Shown here: positions 8,766 to 21,347 of the stretch, in pieces
Layout of the letters: every line of letters starts with the position of its first letter
Numbering within the stretch: the first letter of the stretch is position 1
Source: Rachycentron canadum
Lineage: Eukaryota > Chordata > Actinopteri > Carangiformes > Rachycentridae
Direction: 5' to 3'
NCBI GenBank assembly: GCA_038496675.1
Contig: CM076671.1
Location: 11,789,802 to 11,853,801 of the forward strand
Length of the DNA stretch: 64,000 nt
Made by a program: the position numbers and the translations under genes
The notes under the pieces: generated by a model
Told to the model about the DNA's origin: nothing
What the model saw: only the letters and a program-made list of their open reading frames with translations
The model's database searches: none

Positions 8766-11700
8766 ATGGACATTTGGTTTTTACTTGTTTTCACTTTGGG
8801 TAAGAAACGTTCCCTTTGACTTTTCAGCTCAGCTCTACCTTCAGACACTGACATGTTTCCTCAGTCTAATTAATATACGCACAATAAATTTGTGAGGACA
8901 CCTCTGTATCTTCCTCGTGTGGCTTGTTCCTGATTGATCTGTCCTAATTCATTCCAGTTTAATTACAAGATTTAGATCATTTGAAATTTGATTGGCTGAG
9001 ATATGCTACTTTACTGAAGCTTGATGTTAGTATAGGATGGTCTACGAGAGAATACTGACATTAGTGATAAACACTAAACTTTCAGAAAATAAAGATCAAT
9101 TCTAATATAGGTATATATGATATAAAGAGAAAATTTCTTCCAGTTATTCCAGAAATGTGTTTATACATGTGTCACTGAAAAAGTCTTGTTTCCTCTGGAT
9201 GACCTCTAACAACCCCGATAACCCTTTTCATCCCATCATCAGGTTAACGTTTTCATTTGTCCAATGCTTTAAATGTTATACCTGCTGAACATCAGTGTGT
9301 TAGCATGTTAGCATTGCTATTGTCAAACTATTAACTATTACTAATTATTGTAATGATTATTCATCTCCTCTCAGCGGCTGCTCCTACTGAAGAAACTACT
9401 ACTACTACTGCAATAACTACTGCTCCTCCTAAAGAAACTACTACTGCAATAACTACTGCTCCTCCTAAAGAAACTACTACTACTACTGCAATAACTACTG
9501 CTCTTCCTGAAGAAACTACTACTGCAATAACTACTGCTCTTCCTGAAGAAACTACTACTACTAATGCAATAACTACTGGTCAAACTGATGAACTTACCAC
9601 GACTGCAATAACTACTGGTCAAACTGATGTACCTACTACTGCTCTTGAAGTACCTACTACTACTACTACTGTAGTACAATCTACAGCTGCTGAATTAATT
9701 ACTACTGAAATCCCTGATACCATCACCAGTGATCTTACCAGCACCAGTCTTCTCACGACAAATGTTACTCATCAGGCCATTCTGACCACCACAGTCAATC
9801 AAACTGAGCATTTCAATAGTACAACTATAAACAGTGCTACAACTCTTGTTCCTGAGTTCACCCAAAGTTCAAATACTACTACTACTCTGAGAACGACTGT
9901 CACTCCTCACTTTACTCCTCCTCCAAGTACAGCTTCTCCTCCTCCTCCTCCTCATAATAGTACTACAACAGCAACAACAGCATGCACTAGTACTACCAGT
10001 ATTACTTCCACTACTGCCCCCACCACTGTGACCTCTACTGCCCCCACCACCGTGACCTCTACTGCCCCCACCACCACTTCTCTACAGTGTGATAATGGGG
10101 GGCTTGTCCAGCAGGATGTCTGTGTCTGTCCTGATGAATGGACTGGGGAGACGTGTTCAGAAGGTAAGCCAGGTTTAAGGTTAGCGTTAGCAGGGACAGT
10201 TTTTGGTTTATTCTATCCAGTTTTTAGGTTTTGGTCATTGTGCTCCACTTCCTGCTCAGATTAGCACAAAGCTAATACATGTTGCAGCTTCTAGGAGCTG
10301 CAACATGACTTAAGTCTTGTTTTACTGATCTTTTGATTTTAGTCTCATCAGTGCGACAGACTCAACAAGACAATTTCATCTAAATTCTTATCAAACTGTC
10401 CTCTTAGAAAATTTCTGCAGAGGTGACATGATCGCTAACTTAACTTTCCTGGATACACCCATCGGCTGGTTTGCATATTCTGAAGAGAACTGTACTATAG
10501 GAACAAATGGTAAGTTTCTGTTTCTATAGAGAAATACACGCAGATATCTGTCTAACATCTGTCCATCAGCTGCACCATAATAAACTGGTGTTCTTTCCCA
10601 TTCAGCTGGTAAACCACGGGCTTCAACCAGATGCTCCAACAATTCTGGATCAATTGGTTTTGACACACTACAGATCCTCAATTGTAACCAGACATTTGCT
10701 GACATACAACAAAATGTAAGAAACACTGGGTAAAGAAGAACACTGATATTTCCACCAGTTCCACTTTGAGAGCTGAGAATCTTTCAGATAGTTGTGTTCA
10801 CATCAGTCAAGTGCGTAGACCCAGTAAAGTTGATGGATGATGTGTTTCCTCCCTTAGCTCAATGTAGCTGATTTGCAATCACTGGCGAGCAGCACTCAGA
10901 TTCTGACGTCCAGACCTGAGGATCTGACGGCTGAAAACATTACAACAGCAACTAAGATTGTCAACTCACTGCTGCAGTCTCCAAATGCCACAGAGGTACA
11001 AACTCTCACAGATGGAAAAGAGGGGACTCCTCCCAGTCTTTGGTCCAGGAGACAACGAAGACCAAACCAGTTTAGTCATCACCAATATGTCGGTGTTAAG
11101 ATTTGACTGTAACAGTGCGTCTGTGTTGATGTGTTGTTGATGTGTTGTTGATGTGTTGCAGAGCGTCAGGGTGGCAGCAGTAGCCACTGTCAGTCAGCTG
11201 CTCAGTGCCAACATCACAGATAACACACAGGAAACTGACGCCAATCTGCGGTAAATGTCTTCTCTTTTAACAACTGAAGTAACTCTGTGTCAACAGGATC
11301 AACTTCACAACATCTGTTAAATCTGGATTTAACTACCCCGAAGAGGGACTTTGGCTGATTTATTAGTTCGTGTTATTATCATGGTTGTTGATGTGAGTGA
11401 ATCTGATCATTAACTCCGGCTCCACTGATTAACCTGTGTTTACTTCAGCTGGATGACAGGAAGTTTGGCTCAGTGTCAATGGTGGAAATCAGACTGAAAG
11501 AGAGGAGAAAAGTCATTTCACAAATGTCTCAGTTCTGTTCTTCTGTTCGGACTTGTTTGGCTGGTGAGGGGTCAGAGCCTGAAGCTGGTCCGAGCTCAGG
11601 CTTCAGTTTCGGCTGCTGACAGGAAGTCATGTGACGACGATGATGAGTTTAGTCTGTATGTCCCTGCGTAGCCTGACGATGACTCTGGACCAGCTCTCTG

Positions 11701-14700
11701 TGAACCTCAGCACCAGCCTCAACACGTCTCAGTCTCGAGTGGTTCAACCTAACCTGGTGGTCCAGTCGGCTGAGATCCCTGTAGCCAGCACTCAGGGAGT
11801 CCAGTTCACCTCCCTGTCAGGTCAGTGATGCTCAGGCTCAGGCTGAGAACTGACTGAGCCCCTTTCAGGACCAATAGGGTCCAGCCTGATAACAGTTTGA
11901 TGACAGTTTGAATTAAATGTGGTCTTCATGATGCAGGTTCAGGTCTTTGAGGGTGACCAGGCCCAGCTGTGATGTTATTTGGTCTCTTGGTCTCTGTTAC
12001 TGTGTCACCTGAACCTTTTTGTGGTTTTATGATTTTATTATGGATTTGTTATTCTGCTGTGTGCTGCTCATTGCTCTGTCTTTTATTGTCTTTTATTATT
12101 TCCTCATAATGGTACCGGCACGTGACTCATGACCTCAGTTATTATTATAACAAACTCCGACACTGACAGGTCTGTGATCCTGCTGGTTTTAGGAAAGTCT
12201 GGCAGTTTTGTTTCGGACCGGATTCAGCTGAATACCAACACATCAGCAGTCGTGGTGGAGAACAGGTTCATAGCCAACGCTGTGATATACATACGATTCC
12301 CAGGTCAGTTTTATAACTTTGAGGACATCATGTGACCCTGACCCCAGTGAACCTACAATGCAGCACGTCATTTGGGTGGGGGGTTGGTTATGTGATTGGT
12401 TCAGAGTGAATTTGCTCCTTTTGTCTGTAGAAGTTGTCAGTCGACGCCAGGAGCCGTCCAGAGTCTCTCTGGGTTTCGTCCTCTACCAGAATGACCGTTT
12501 TTTCAGGTCCCGGTGCTACAGGCGGCATCGTGCCAACATCAGGGTCCTGTCAGTCACGGTCAAAGGTCAGGAGCGCAGTGAAGGTCCACAACATGTGGAG
12601 CTGCTGTTCAGACCAAATGTAAGACAACCTCAGTTTGACTGTCCTGTCAAATCATAAGAAACTGAACAAAGGCTCAGTTACTTTACAAACATTTAATTTA
12701 ATGGGATGAAAATAGAGGGTGAGCCTTGTCATCGCAGACGCGTTGATGTGGTTGTTTCTTTCCTTCGTCCTTCATGATGTTAAAGTACAAAGGGGTGGAT
12801 AAAGCTGGATGCTGTGTCTGCTGCTGTTTCAGGAGATAAACGGGACGTCTCTGTACGACTTCGCCTGTGTTTTCTGGGACTTCAATCGGAGCGACTGGAG
12901 CACAGACGGCTGCTCCAAGGGAAACGCCTCAGATGGCATCTTGAGATGTTTCTGTAACCACACAACAAACTTTGCTGCTCTCTGGGTGAACATCACAACA
13001 CGCTCCACAACTAAAGATTCATAAACTGAATCAGGAACAGGAACCTAATGAACTGATGATTTAATGAGAATTTAATCATGAACACTAATAAACCACAGAG
13101 TAAATTCAGAGTCAGAGTATGATGATGATGATGATGATGGCGGAAACTGTTTCTATTTCAGTCTTACAGAGAGAATTACAACTATTCACAAGCCCTGAAC
13201 TTTATCTCCACGGTTGGACTCTGTGTCTCTGTCCTGGCTTTGATCGTAACCATCATTTTCCACCTTAAAGACAAGTAAGACTGAAGGTTCAGAGTAACTC
13301 ATCTTCATCAGTGATTCACCTCTTACACAAACATCTGACTGTGAAAAAAAAAAATGTAATAAAACATTTTATTTGATTTGCTTCAGTTTTGTCAGGTCTT
13401 GTCAGAACAACAGGAACTCAAAGATCGCCCTCCTGAGCATCTACGTTAGCCTGCTGACCTTCATCATCATCTTCCTCTCTGGTGTGGAAAACATAGGGCA
13501 CCACTCTGAGATCCAGGTGGCAAACGTCATCCCGCATTCTGACAAGCACGTGGACGCGGACCGCGGCTCGTGCACGGCGGTGGCAGCGTTGCTTCATTTC
13601 TTCCTGTTGGCCACCTTCATGTGGAACAGCGTGTATGGGACTCAGTTGGTGCTGCTGGTCCGGACCATGCGCAGCAGTCTGCCCCCCTACTGGACCTGGC
13701 TCAGTGTGGCTCTGGGATGGGGTAAAAGAACCAACACAGATGTTGTTCATTTTTGACTTTGTCTACTTGAATAATTTGAGATACGAGTCCAGTGTAATAA
13801 CAGTTATTGTAATAATCAGAAGAAACATCATGATTTTTGTTTCTTATGTGAAACTACATCATCCGTTTAACTTGTCTCAGGAGTTCCAGCCGTTGCCATG
13901 GCGATCACCCTGGGAGCTACCTACGACGTCAAAAATCCTCTGAAATACAGACAAGAGGAAATGTGGGTTATAATTATTGTTATTATTATAAGTTCATTTA
14001 TAACTTTCCTCAGTGACAATCAAGGCTCATGCAGAGCTGAAAGTAAATATCTGGGCTTTAAACTTTAATCAGCTCAGTTTGATAGATTTAGTTTCTATCT
14101 CCATCGCTCTTCTTCTCTTACTTTAACGCTGCAGTTGCTGGCTCGCAGCTCTGGATCAAGACAAACGGTTTGACTTTGGGAAGCCGATGTTCTTGGGTTT
14201 CATTCTCCCTGTCGGTCTGATCCTGGTCTACAACAGTGTCCTGTTGGTTCTCACCTCTCTGACCACCTGCAGGACTGATCCCAGTCTGACCAGGTGACAC
14301 AGCAGAACACGGCTAGTGCTTCACAGTCATCTAACAACCAATCACAGCACAGAATTAAAACAGTTCAGTCAGTTGAACCAATCAAAGCTCAGGATTAAAT
14401 TGTTTTTTGTTCAGCTCCAGTCCTTCGTCTCTGAGGAAGAAGTTCCTGACCAGTTTTTCCCTGGCTGTGATCCTGGGTCTGTCCTGGTCTCTGGGATTCA
14501 TGGTCCTCCTCAACTCAGAACAAATTTTCAGCATCCTCTTCTGCCTCTGTACGACCACACAGGTGCGTCTGTTTCATCCTCCAGGACAATAAAACCTTAC
14601 TCATTTTCTGTAACATGAAAAGAAGGACGAGGAGACAAACCTTCATCTTCCTCCTCTGACATTCTCAGGGCCTTCAGATCTTCATCCTCTTCACAGCCAG

Positions 14701-14866
14701 GAAGGCGTCGTTCAGAGCCTCCATGTCCAAGTTGCTCCAGTACATCGCCTCCATCAACATCATGCAATACAGTTACGACCTGCTCAAGAAGTGGAAGAGG
14801 AACTCCAGCTCCGAGTACTACAGAGACCTGAGCAACAAGGACACGTCCACCAGCCAAGTCCTGTAG
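8766..14866 (+). CDS. adgrg7: Adhesion G protein-coupled receptor G7
   Basis: Orphan adhesion GPCR (GPR128 in mammals), a plasma-membrane receptor. Coding exons are 8766-8799, 9375-10163, 10408-10509, 10606-10715, 10858-10995, 11162-11250, 11672-11820, 12193-12303, 12431-12618, 12833-12985, 13162-13274, 13387-13721, 13881-13962, 14135-14293, 14415-14562 and 14669-14866. The sum is 2898 bases, 965 residues; all phases close. Order: signal peptide (MDIWFLLVFTLAAA), Thr-rich stalk (about 16-250), one EGF-like module (about 252-273), GAIN region with LTAENITTATKIV and VVQPNLVVQSAE as in human ADGRG7, GPS, seven membrane spans and a short tail. Best match from memory is human ADGRG7. Fish carry tandem copies of this gene, so which paralogue this is cannot be told. 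Confidence 0.93.
9375..10163 (+). CDS. adgrg7: adgrg7 exon 2, Thr-rich stalk and EGF-like module
   Basis: A single 789-base exon encodes about 235 residues dominated by Thr, followed by CDNGGLVQQDVCVCPDEWTG, an EGF-like module equal to the human CRNGGTWENGRCICTEEW region. The first 300 bases are imperfect tandem units translating as TTAITTAPPKETT, built on an ACT triplet microsatellite. Further units (TAPTTVTS) follow near residue 220-240. This mucin-like stalk should be heavily O-glycosylated (inference). Human ADGRG7 as I recall it has only a short Ser/Thr stretch. Confidence 0.85.
12833..12985 (+). CDS. adgrg7: adgrg7 exon 10, GPS cleavage site and tethered agonist
   Basis: Encodes residues 571-621, with the Cys-Trp framework of the GPS: ACVFWDF, then TDGC, then LRCFCNHTTNFAALW. 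Cleavage in this family falls within His-X-Thr, here between Thr614 and Thr615. That would expose TNFAALW as the tethered agonist, matching TNFAVLM in human. The donor is GTGAAC right after the Trp codon. Reading through it would give a truncated receptor without membrane spans, which may or may not be used. Confidence 0.85.
13120..13139. repeat. (GAT)n microsatellite
   Basis: A short run of GAT triplets in adgrg7 intron 10, just before exon 11. Confidence 0.8.
13162..14866 (+). CDS. adgrg7: adgrg7 exons 11-16, seven-membrane-span domain
   Basis: Spans in order: TM1 ALNFISTVGLCVSVLALIV, TM2 near IALLSIYVSLLTFIIIF, TM3 starting at CTAVAALLHFFLLATFMWN, TM4 WTWLSVALGWGVPAVAMAIT, TM5 FLGFILPVGLILVYNSVLL, TM6 FSLAVILGLSWSLGFMVLL and TM7 ending TTTQGLQIFILFTA. 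The TM3 Cys and the extracellular-loop-2 CW pair (EEICWLA) that form the class B disulphide are present. The tail is about 50 residues and ends STSQVL. Confidence 0.9.
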
Positions 14867-15275
14867 GACCACAGCTCTTATTGTGAAGGGTCTGAGACCT
14901 GATCAAGATCCTCGTCACATCAAAACCAGGTTTTAATCTGAACCCAGAGATGGTCAGTGTGACTCACCTTTGTGAAGCAGGTGAATTTCACTCCTCTTTA
15001 AAGGCAGTGATGCCTCACGGACACAAGGTGGCAGCATTTAGTCACATTTATACTTTTATTTTGGAGAGTTTCTGCTGCTCCTGTATTTTGAATATTTGTT
15101 GTATTATTGTTGTACAGTTTTAATAATTTAGCTCTTTGGTGACCAAAGAGCTACTGATGCATTTTCATTTTGAGTCTTTATACATTTTATAGTGAAAACC
15201 GATGATGTCCCAGATACTTAATAACAAATGTAGTTAAATAAAAAGTTAAAATAAAGTCTTGGTGATGAGTTGGGT
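14867..15275 (+). other. adgrg7: adgrg7 3' UTR
   Basis: From the stop codon to just past two overlapping polyadenylation signals (15237-15242 and 15250-15255). It is AT-rich and has no further coding exon. Confidence 0.6.
15237..15255 (+). promoter_or_regulatory. adgrg7 polyadenylation signals
   Basis: AATAAA occurs at 15237-15242 and again at 15250-15255, about 370 bases after the stop codon. Confidence 0.6.
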
Positions 15276-17825
15276 CTGAACTGAGCCACTGGAGTGTATC
15301 ACACTCCTCCTCCTGTTCCAGCAGATGAAGGTTTAGTCTCCATGTTCAGTTTGAACTGGTTCTTATCTTCTCCTGGACGCTGCAGGGCCCTGAATTGTTC
15401 TCGTGTTCATCAGAATCACTTCTCTCTAAATGAAAGTTGGCAGATGTAACGTTTCTGCTCCGACTTGCAGCTGGTTTTGATCAGGATCAGGTTGTAAATG
15501 CTGAAAACGTGTCCTCCGCGTCCAGTCGGACTTTATGTCCACTCTGTTTGTCGAAACATGGAGGGAACTGGGAGTTGGTGTGTTGGAGAAAGGCTGACGA
15601 GGCTCTTTAAGCCTTTAACGACCACATGTTCCCTTTTTATTATCAGTCATTAGTGTTTCCTGCCTGTGCTCACAGGACGGACTCTGAGTGAGTGAAGCCT
15701 CTGTCAGCAGCATCAGTCCAGAAGTGGTGGATTCTCCTTAAACTCCAGGCAACAGCTGCTGCACAGCCTCAGAGATCAATAATACTCCAGATCTTTTCCA
15801 GGACACAGGATTTCTCTCAGTTTCCCTCAACTTCGTTTATTAAAACTATTTCCAGCGTTAACGACGAGATCCAACATGTGGAGGAGCAGAAACAGCTTTC
15901 CATGGAAAAGGAGGCAGCTGTGTGTTCGTCCAGCTGCTGCAGCTGATCCAGGGTCACTGCTGATAAATGACTTGTTCAGTGAAAATGCTGATTCAGCAGG
16001 ATGAAGGACCTGAACTGAGCCACTGGTCTTAAAGACACAGATCAAGGTTGAAATAAGTCACAACCTGACTGCTCTGTGATGGTTTCTTATGGTCGTCAGG
16101 GGCACAGGAGACGGTTGCTAAGGTGTTCTGGGTGGTTGCTATGGACTTCTGGTGTTTGAAGTGGCTGCACTGACAGACAGTTTGTACCTGTGATGTGCTG
16201 GATGGTAACTGGAGGGTTGCTATGGTGTTGAGGGCGGGAACAGACATGAACATGAACCCTGATCTCAATCTTGACCTGAAGCCACAAAGAGGGCGGGGCC
16301 ATGTTTCCTGGGAGAGTGGGCTGTGTCAGACTTTCTGAGGAAGGTGGACACATGACTGACCCTCTTCAGAACAACAGATAAATCCATGAGTTATGTAACT
16401 GTTTGGTCCAGATGTGACCAGAAGTGTTTTCTATCTTCTTCCTTGGCAGCGTGTTTTTCCTGTTTCCCGTGGATGGACTGACTCATCCTCAGTGCTTCAG
16501 AACCAGGTCAGAGAACCGAGCTGAGCTCTGGACTCACTGAGCTGTTTCTGGAGTCAGCAGCTGACAGAACCATAACAAACCCGTTTAGATCCACAGGTCC
16601 AACGCTGAGCTGAGCTTCTGACGCTGTGTCCTCACCCCCAACAAGCACCGGAGAGAAAACCCCCGTCACAAACCACACCGCATCCAACAGCATCATCAAC
16701 AACACAGGGTTACCATGGCAACAGCTCTGAAGCACCCAAGAACTGTCAATCAGGAAGGAAGGGAGGAACGAAGGAACTGTCCTGACTCACTTCTAGTTTT
16801 CTAGAGATTTCCAACAGCAGCAGGAGGGTCCAGACCTGTGACCTCTGACCTCTGACCTGTGAGATGGGAAAGGTGAGATATTTAGGAAACACATCAAGAC
16901 ACATTTGTCTCGTAGTTGTTTATCCGTTGAAATGTTTCTCTGACTGACTGAGGATCTGTTTCCTCCTGGTTCAGGTGAAGATGGAGGACGTCGTGCTTCA
17001 GACTTGGTGACTGGTTCAGGTTTAAGATTCTGATCTGGTTCTGGTTTCTGTTTGTTGGCTCTGGTTCTGTGGAGGAGACCCCCTATGACTCATCATGACC
17101 AGCGTGGGAGAGTCCGACCTCCTGCCGAAGACTCTGAGGGTTTCCCACTGACTCACTCTTTGGCTCTGAGTGTCTGTTTGTTGTAGATTCTCAGAACTGG
17201 ATCCAGAGCAGCTGCAGCTGAGGATCAGGATCAGTGCATAACCAGGTCCTGAAACACTGCAGAGGCTGGACCTGGACCTGGACCTGGACGTCGGTCAGAA
17301 CCTGATCCTGTACAGACACCTCCCAGTGAGGTGAGCTCCATGAGGCTGATGCTGCCTTCTGAGTCCACTTCCTGTAGTCTGGAGGTCAGAGGTCGAAGGA
17401 GCGAGTGATGGAGCAGCAGGAAGGAGAAGAAGACATGCCTCTTCCTCCCCCTCCTCCTCCTCTTCTTCTGCCCTTGTTACATAATCCTGCAGTGCTCCTC
17501 TCCTGTGGGGGGATTGTTTCTCCTGCAGGGGTGTGCAGGCGGGTCGGGTGGGACAGTTTGTGGGGTCTGGATCAGATTAAGCCTCAGATCCTCAGACCTC
17601 CTCAAACTGGGAGCAGATGTGGACTTACAGTGTGTGGTTTGGTGACTTCATGAATCCTGAACGGGGTTTTCCTCAGCGCTGGGTCTCTGTTTGTGCTGTT
17701 CAGACCTGGTCCTGAGGCAGTTTTCATAAAGTGGATTTCAACACACAGAAACCAGACCCACACGAGAAAAACAGATTAACTCTGTGGAGACAGACCAGGC
17801 AACGAGAACATGTTGTACAGAGTCC

Positions 17826-17955
17826 TGAGTCCAGATTCCTTCAGTCCTGAGTCCTTCAGTCCTTCAGCCCTTCAGCCCTGAATCCTTCAGTCCTGAATCC
17901 TTCAGTCCTTCAGCCCTTCAGTCCTGAATCCTTCAGTCCTTCAGTCCTGAGATTT
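17826..17955. repeat. Short CCTTCAGTCCTGA minisatellite
   Basis: Tandem imperfect units of TCCTTCAGTCCTGAA type. The unit is related to the longer array at 18700-19410, about 750 bases away. Confidence 0.7.
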
Positions 17956-18699
17956 AAAACATTTTAAACAAGGACTGATCCAAATCAACTAAATGTCTGA
18001 GTCACATGGATCAAAAAGACCCTGAAACAGCTTCCTGTCAAAAAGGTTTTCATGTTGAACAGGTGAAGCAGTAACTGACACAATTAAGTGAGTAAATCAA
18101 AGTATTTTCTGATTGATTTCAAGTGATTGATGGTATCAGTTCCTCTGGAGCTTTATTGTGGAGGGACCTCCTCGGGAACAGGAAGTGTTGCTCCTTGTAG
18201 CTCAGGTTTGGTCTGTGGCTGGATGTTAGTTCAGATGAACCAGATGTGGGGGGGAGTGTTGTAACGTTTCCTGTTCTCCTCCGGGTCTCGTTTCCAAGCC
18301 GCCGCTGGTTCCTCTGATTAACGATGTGTGTGTCTGTTTGTGTGTGGAAATCTTCTAACCCCACTCTGAACCCTCAGCCAATCATCTCTGCGCCTCAGCG
18401 CTGCCAGGACCAATGAGGAGCGGCGCTGCCCGGGCCGATCCGAGTGCGGTGGCGGTTTGGACGCGGGCTGTGTTTGCTGAAGGCCTCCACGGCTCTAATC
18501 TAATTTTCTCTGTAATGACGCTGATGAGAGCAGCAGATTGGAAACATGTGGGAACAGAGTGATGAAAAGACCAAAGACGCACAACAACAACACAAAGCTC
18601 CTGGTTCAGGTTCAGGCTGGATCAGGAACTTTCACTGCTCTGAACCACGTCCTGCTTCACTGTGTGTGACACGGGCTGCAGGTCGACTCAGCAGGATCC

Positions 18700-19410
18700 A
18701 GACCTGAGTCCTGAGTCCTCCAGTCAGTCCTTCAGTCAGTCCTTCAGTCAGTCCTCAGTCCTTCAGTCAGTCCTTCAGTCAGTCCTCAGTCCTTCAGTCA
18801 GTCCTCAGTCCTCCAGTCAGTCCTGAGTCCTCCAGTCAGTCCTGAGTCCTTCAGTCAGTCCTCAGTCCTCCAGTCAGTCCTCAGTCCTCCAGTCAGTCCT
18901 GAGTCCTTCAGTCAGTCCTGAGTCCTCCAGTCAGTCCTCCAGTCAGTTCTGAGTCCTCCAGTCAGTCCTGAGTCCTTCAGTCAGTCCTGAGTCCTCCAGT
19001 CAGTCCTCAGTTCTCCAGTCAGTCCTGAGTCCTTCAGTCAGTCTTCAGTCCTCCAGTCAGTCCTGAGTCCTTCAATCAGTCCTCCAGTCAGTTCTAAGTC
19101 CTCCAATTAGTCCTGAGTCCTCCAGTCAGTTCTGAGTCCTTCAGTCAGTCCTGAGTCCTCCAGTCAGTCCTGAGTCCTCCAGTCAGTTCTAAGTCCTTCA
19201 GTCAGTCCTGAGTCCTCCAGTCAGTCTTCAGTCCTCCAGTCAGTCCTGAGTCCTCCAGTCAGTTCTGAGTCCTTCATTCAGTCCTGAGTCCTCCAGTCAG
19301 TCTTCAGTCCTCCAGTCAGTCCTGAGTCCTCCAGTCAGTTCTGAGTCCTTCAGTTAGTCCTGAGTCCTCCAGTCAGTCCTCAGTCCTCCAGTTAGTCCTA
19401 AAGTCTTCAT
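18700..19410. repeat. Minisatellite, about 19-bp unit GTCCTGAGTCCTCCAGTCA
   Basis: About 700 bases of imperfect head-to-tail copies of a unit near 19 bases, with C/T and G/C variants. It is internally made of shorter CAGTC and GTCCT words. No coding potential. Confidence 0.85.
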
Positions 19411-20925
19411 CTTGTCTCTTTTCCAGTTTGTTACCGTGGCGACTGTCATATCTTCTGATGATAACAAGTGAAAATGCAGCGTTCATGCTGTGACATCATC
19501 TACCAGGAAGTGAGTGTGTTATTTGGTTGGTCACTGCAGCATCAGGTGAACCAGGTCCAGGTGAATTTGATCTGTTGAGATATAGAGCTCAGGTCACATG
19601 ACCAAACAGGAAGTCACGCTGACAACACCATGTGTCCAACTGAGAAGAGGAGGGGGATGTGACCCCCCCGCAGACACAGCCTCTCTCTGCTCAAACAATC
19701 AGCTCCATGTCTGTTGGAATAATCAGGTCTGGACCCTGAGGGGCCGGTTCAGAGTGGCCCCCCCAGGGAGACCTGGGGGCCAGCCATGATTAAATGATGT
19801 TTTTCTGGAGGAGCTGGTTCAGGTTCTTTGTTTGAAAATCTCCATAAGATGATGCAACAACACAACAACATAACCCAAAGAAACACAACACAGCAGTGTG
19901 TGGTCTGGACCCGGAGCTTCACTGAACGTGTCGGTCACAGTCTCTGGATTCAAGGACCTGAACCTGGACTCAGTCTTTTCTGGGTTATGTAACTGGGTTT
20001 GATGGAGACCAGCTCCAAAGCTCAAGGACGGGCGTCCTCTCAGGTTCTACACATGGACTTCCTCCTGGTCCACGTGTCAGAATAAGTCTGGTCTTCCTCC
20101 AACAACTGAAGCTGAAGATTTTAGAGTGAAATCAGTTTATTCATCATCACAGGAGGGAAAACTGGGTTATTTAAATATTGCTTTATTTAAGCCTGTGAAA
20201 TGACAATGTGATGAGGTCATCAGTCATCTCTGACCTCAGAGACCGGACTGAGTCCATCATGAATCAGACCTGAACCAGGTTCTGATCACGATCACTGATC
20301 TGGTTTGTTTCTCCTCAACGTGTCTGATATGAGGATGTTGTCATCGCTCTTATTGTGAAAGCTCATCATCTGTGATCACACACAACAGGAAGCAGCTGAG
20401 CTCCAGCCAATCACATCGCCTCCTGCTTCATCGGGTGATTCCGTTTAACACCAAAAGAAAACTTGAGTGTTGACTTTGAAAAGATCAGAGTTAATTAGCT
20501 AATTATTCTAAAATTTTCTTATTAATAAACATTAATTTAAAACTGTAGTTTCATTGTTGTAGAGATGCATTCTAGTTCCTGAACGCACCACATCATTCTA
20601 GTTCCTGAACGCACCATGCTCACTGGATTGTACTGTATTTTCTGTGTGATCTCAGGCTCAGATGAAACAGGTGACTGCTCGTTAATACATTTGACCTTTG
20701 ACCCAACAGTTGCCAGGCTGATGATCAGTGGAAGGAATCGAACCAATAACCAATCGATCATTTCCAGAACCACATAAGGAAAGACTTTTATTCTGGAGGA
20801 TCAACACTTCCTCTCTGAGTAAAGAGCCCCCCCCAATGGGACCAGAACATCGGCCCCTCGTCTGTAGAAAACATCTAGAGGAGGAAGGTCGTCAATCTCT
20901 GAGCATCCACAGGCCCAGGGCCCCC

Positions 20926-20963
<38 letters not shown>

Positions 20964-21030
20964 CTGCCCCAACACACACACACACACACACTGCCCCCAA
21001 CACACACACACACACACACACACACTGCCC

Positions 21031-21066
<36 letters not shown>

Positions 21067-21069
21067 CCC

Positions 21070-21103
<34 letters not shown>

Positions 21104-21106
21104 CCC

Positions 21107-21140
<34 letters not shown>

Positions 21141-21141
21141 C

Positions 21142-21177
<36 letters not shown>

Positions 21178-21180
21178 CCC

Positions 21181-21214
<34 letters not shown>

Positions 21215-21300
21215 CCCAACACACACACACACACACGCACACACACTGCCCCAACACACACACACACACACACACACTGCCCCAACACACACACTGCCCC

Positions 21301-21345
<45 letters not shown>
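20926..21345. repeat. Compound CA repeat punctuated by CTGCCCCAA
   Basis: Runs of (CA) 8-20 dinucleotides long are separated by CTGCCC(C)AA at least ten times, giving a higher-order unit of about 30-50 bases. The long frames on both strands (His/Thr on plus, Cys/Val on minus) are artefacts of the dinucleotide. Confidence 0.95.

Positions 21346-21347
<2 letters not shown>

Noticed and set aside
9371..9679. Minus-strand Ser-rich frame opposite the adgrg7 stalk
   Set aside because: It is the antisense of an ACT triplet repeat in a well-supported exon.
16096..16353. 85-codon minus frame between adgrg7 and abi3bp
   Set aside because: No splice context, no domain and ordinary intergenic composition.
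17405..17653. 82-codon frame starting MMEQQEGEEDM with a Pro/Leu run
   Set aside because: Low-complexity CTC repeat; no homologue recognised and no splice support.
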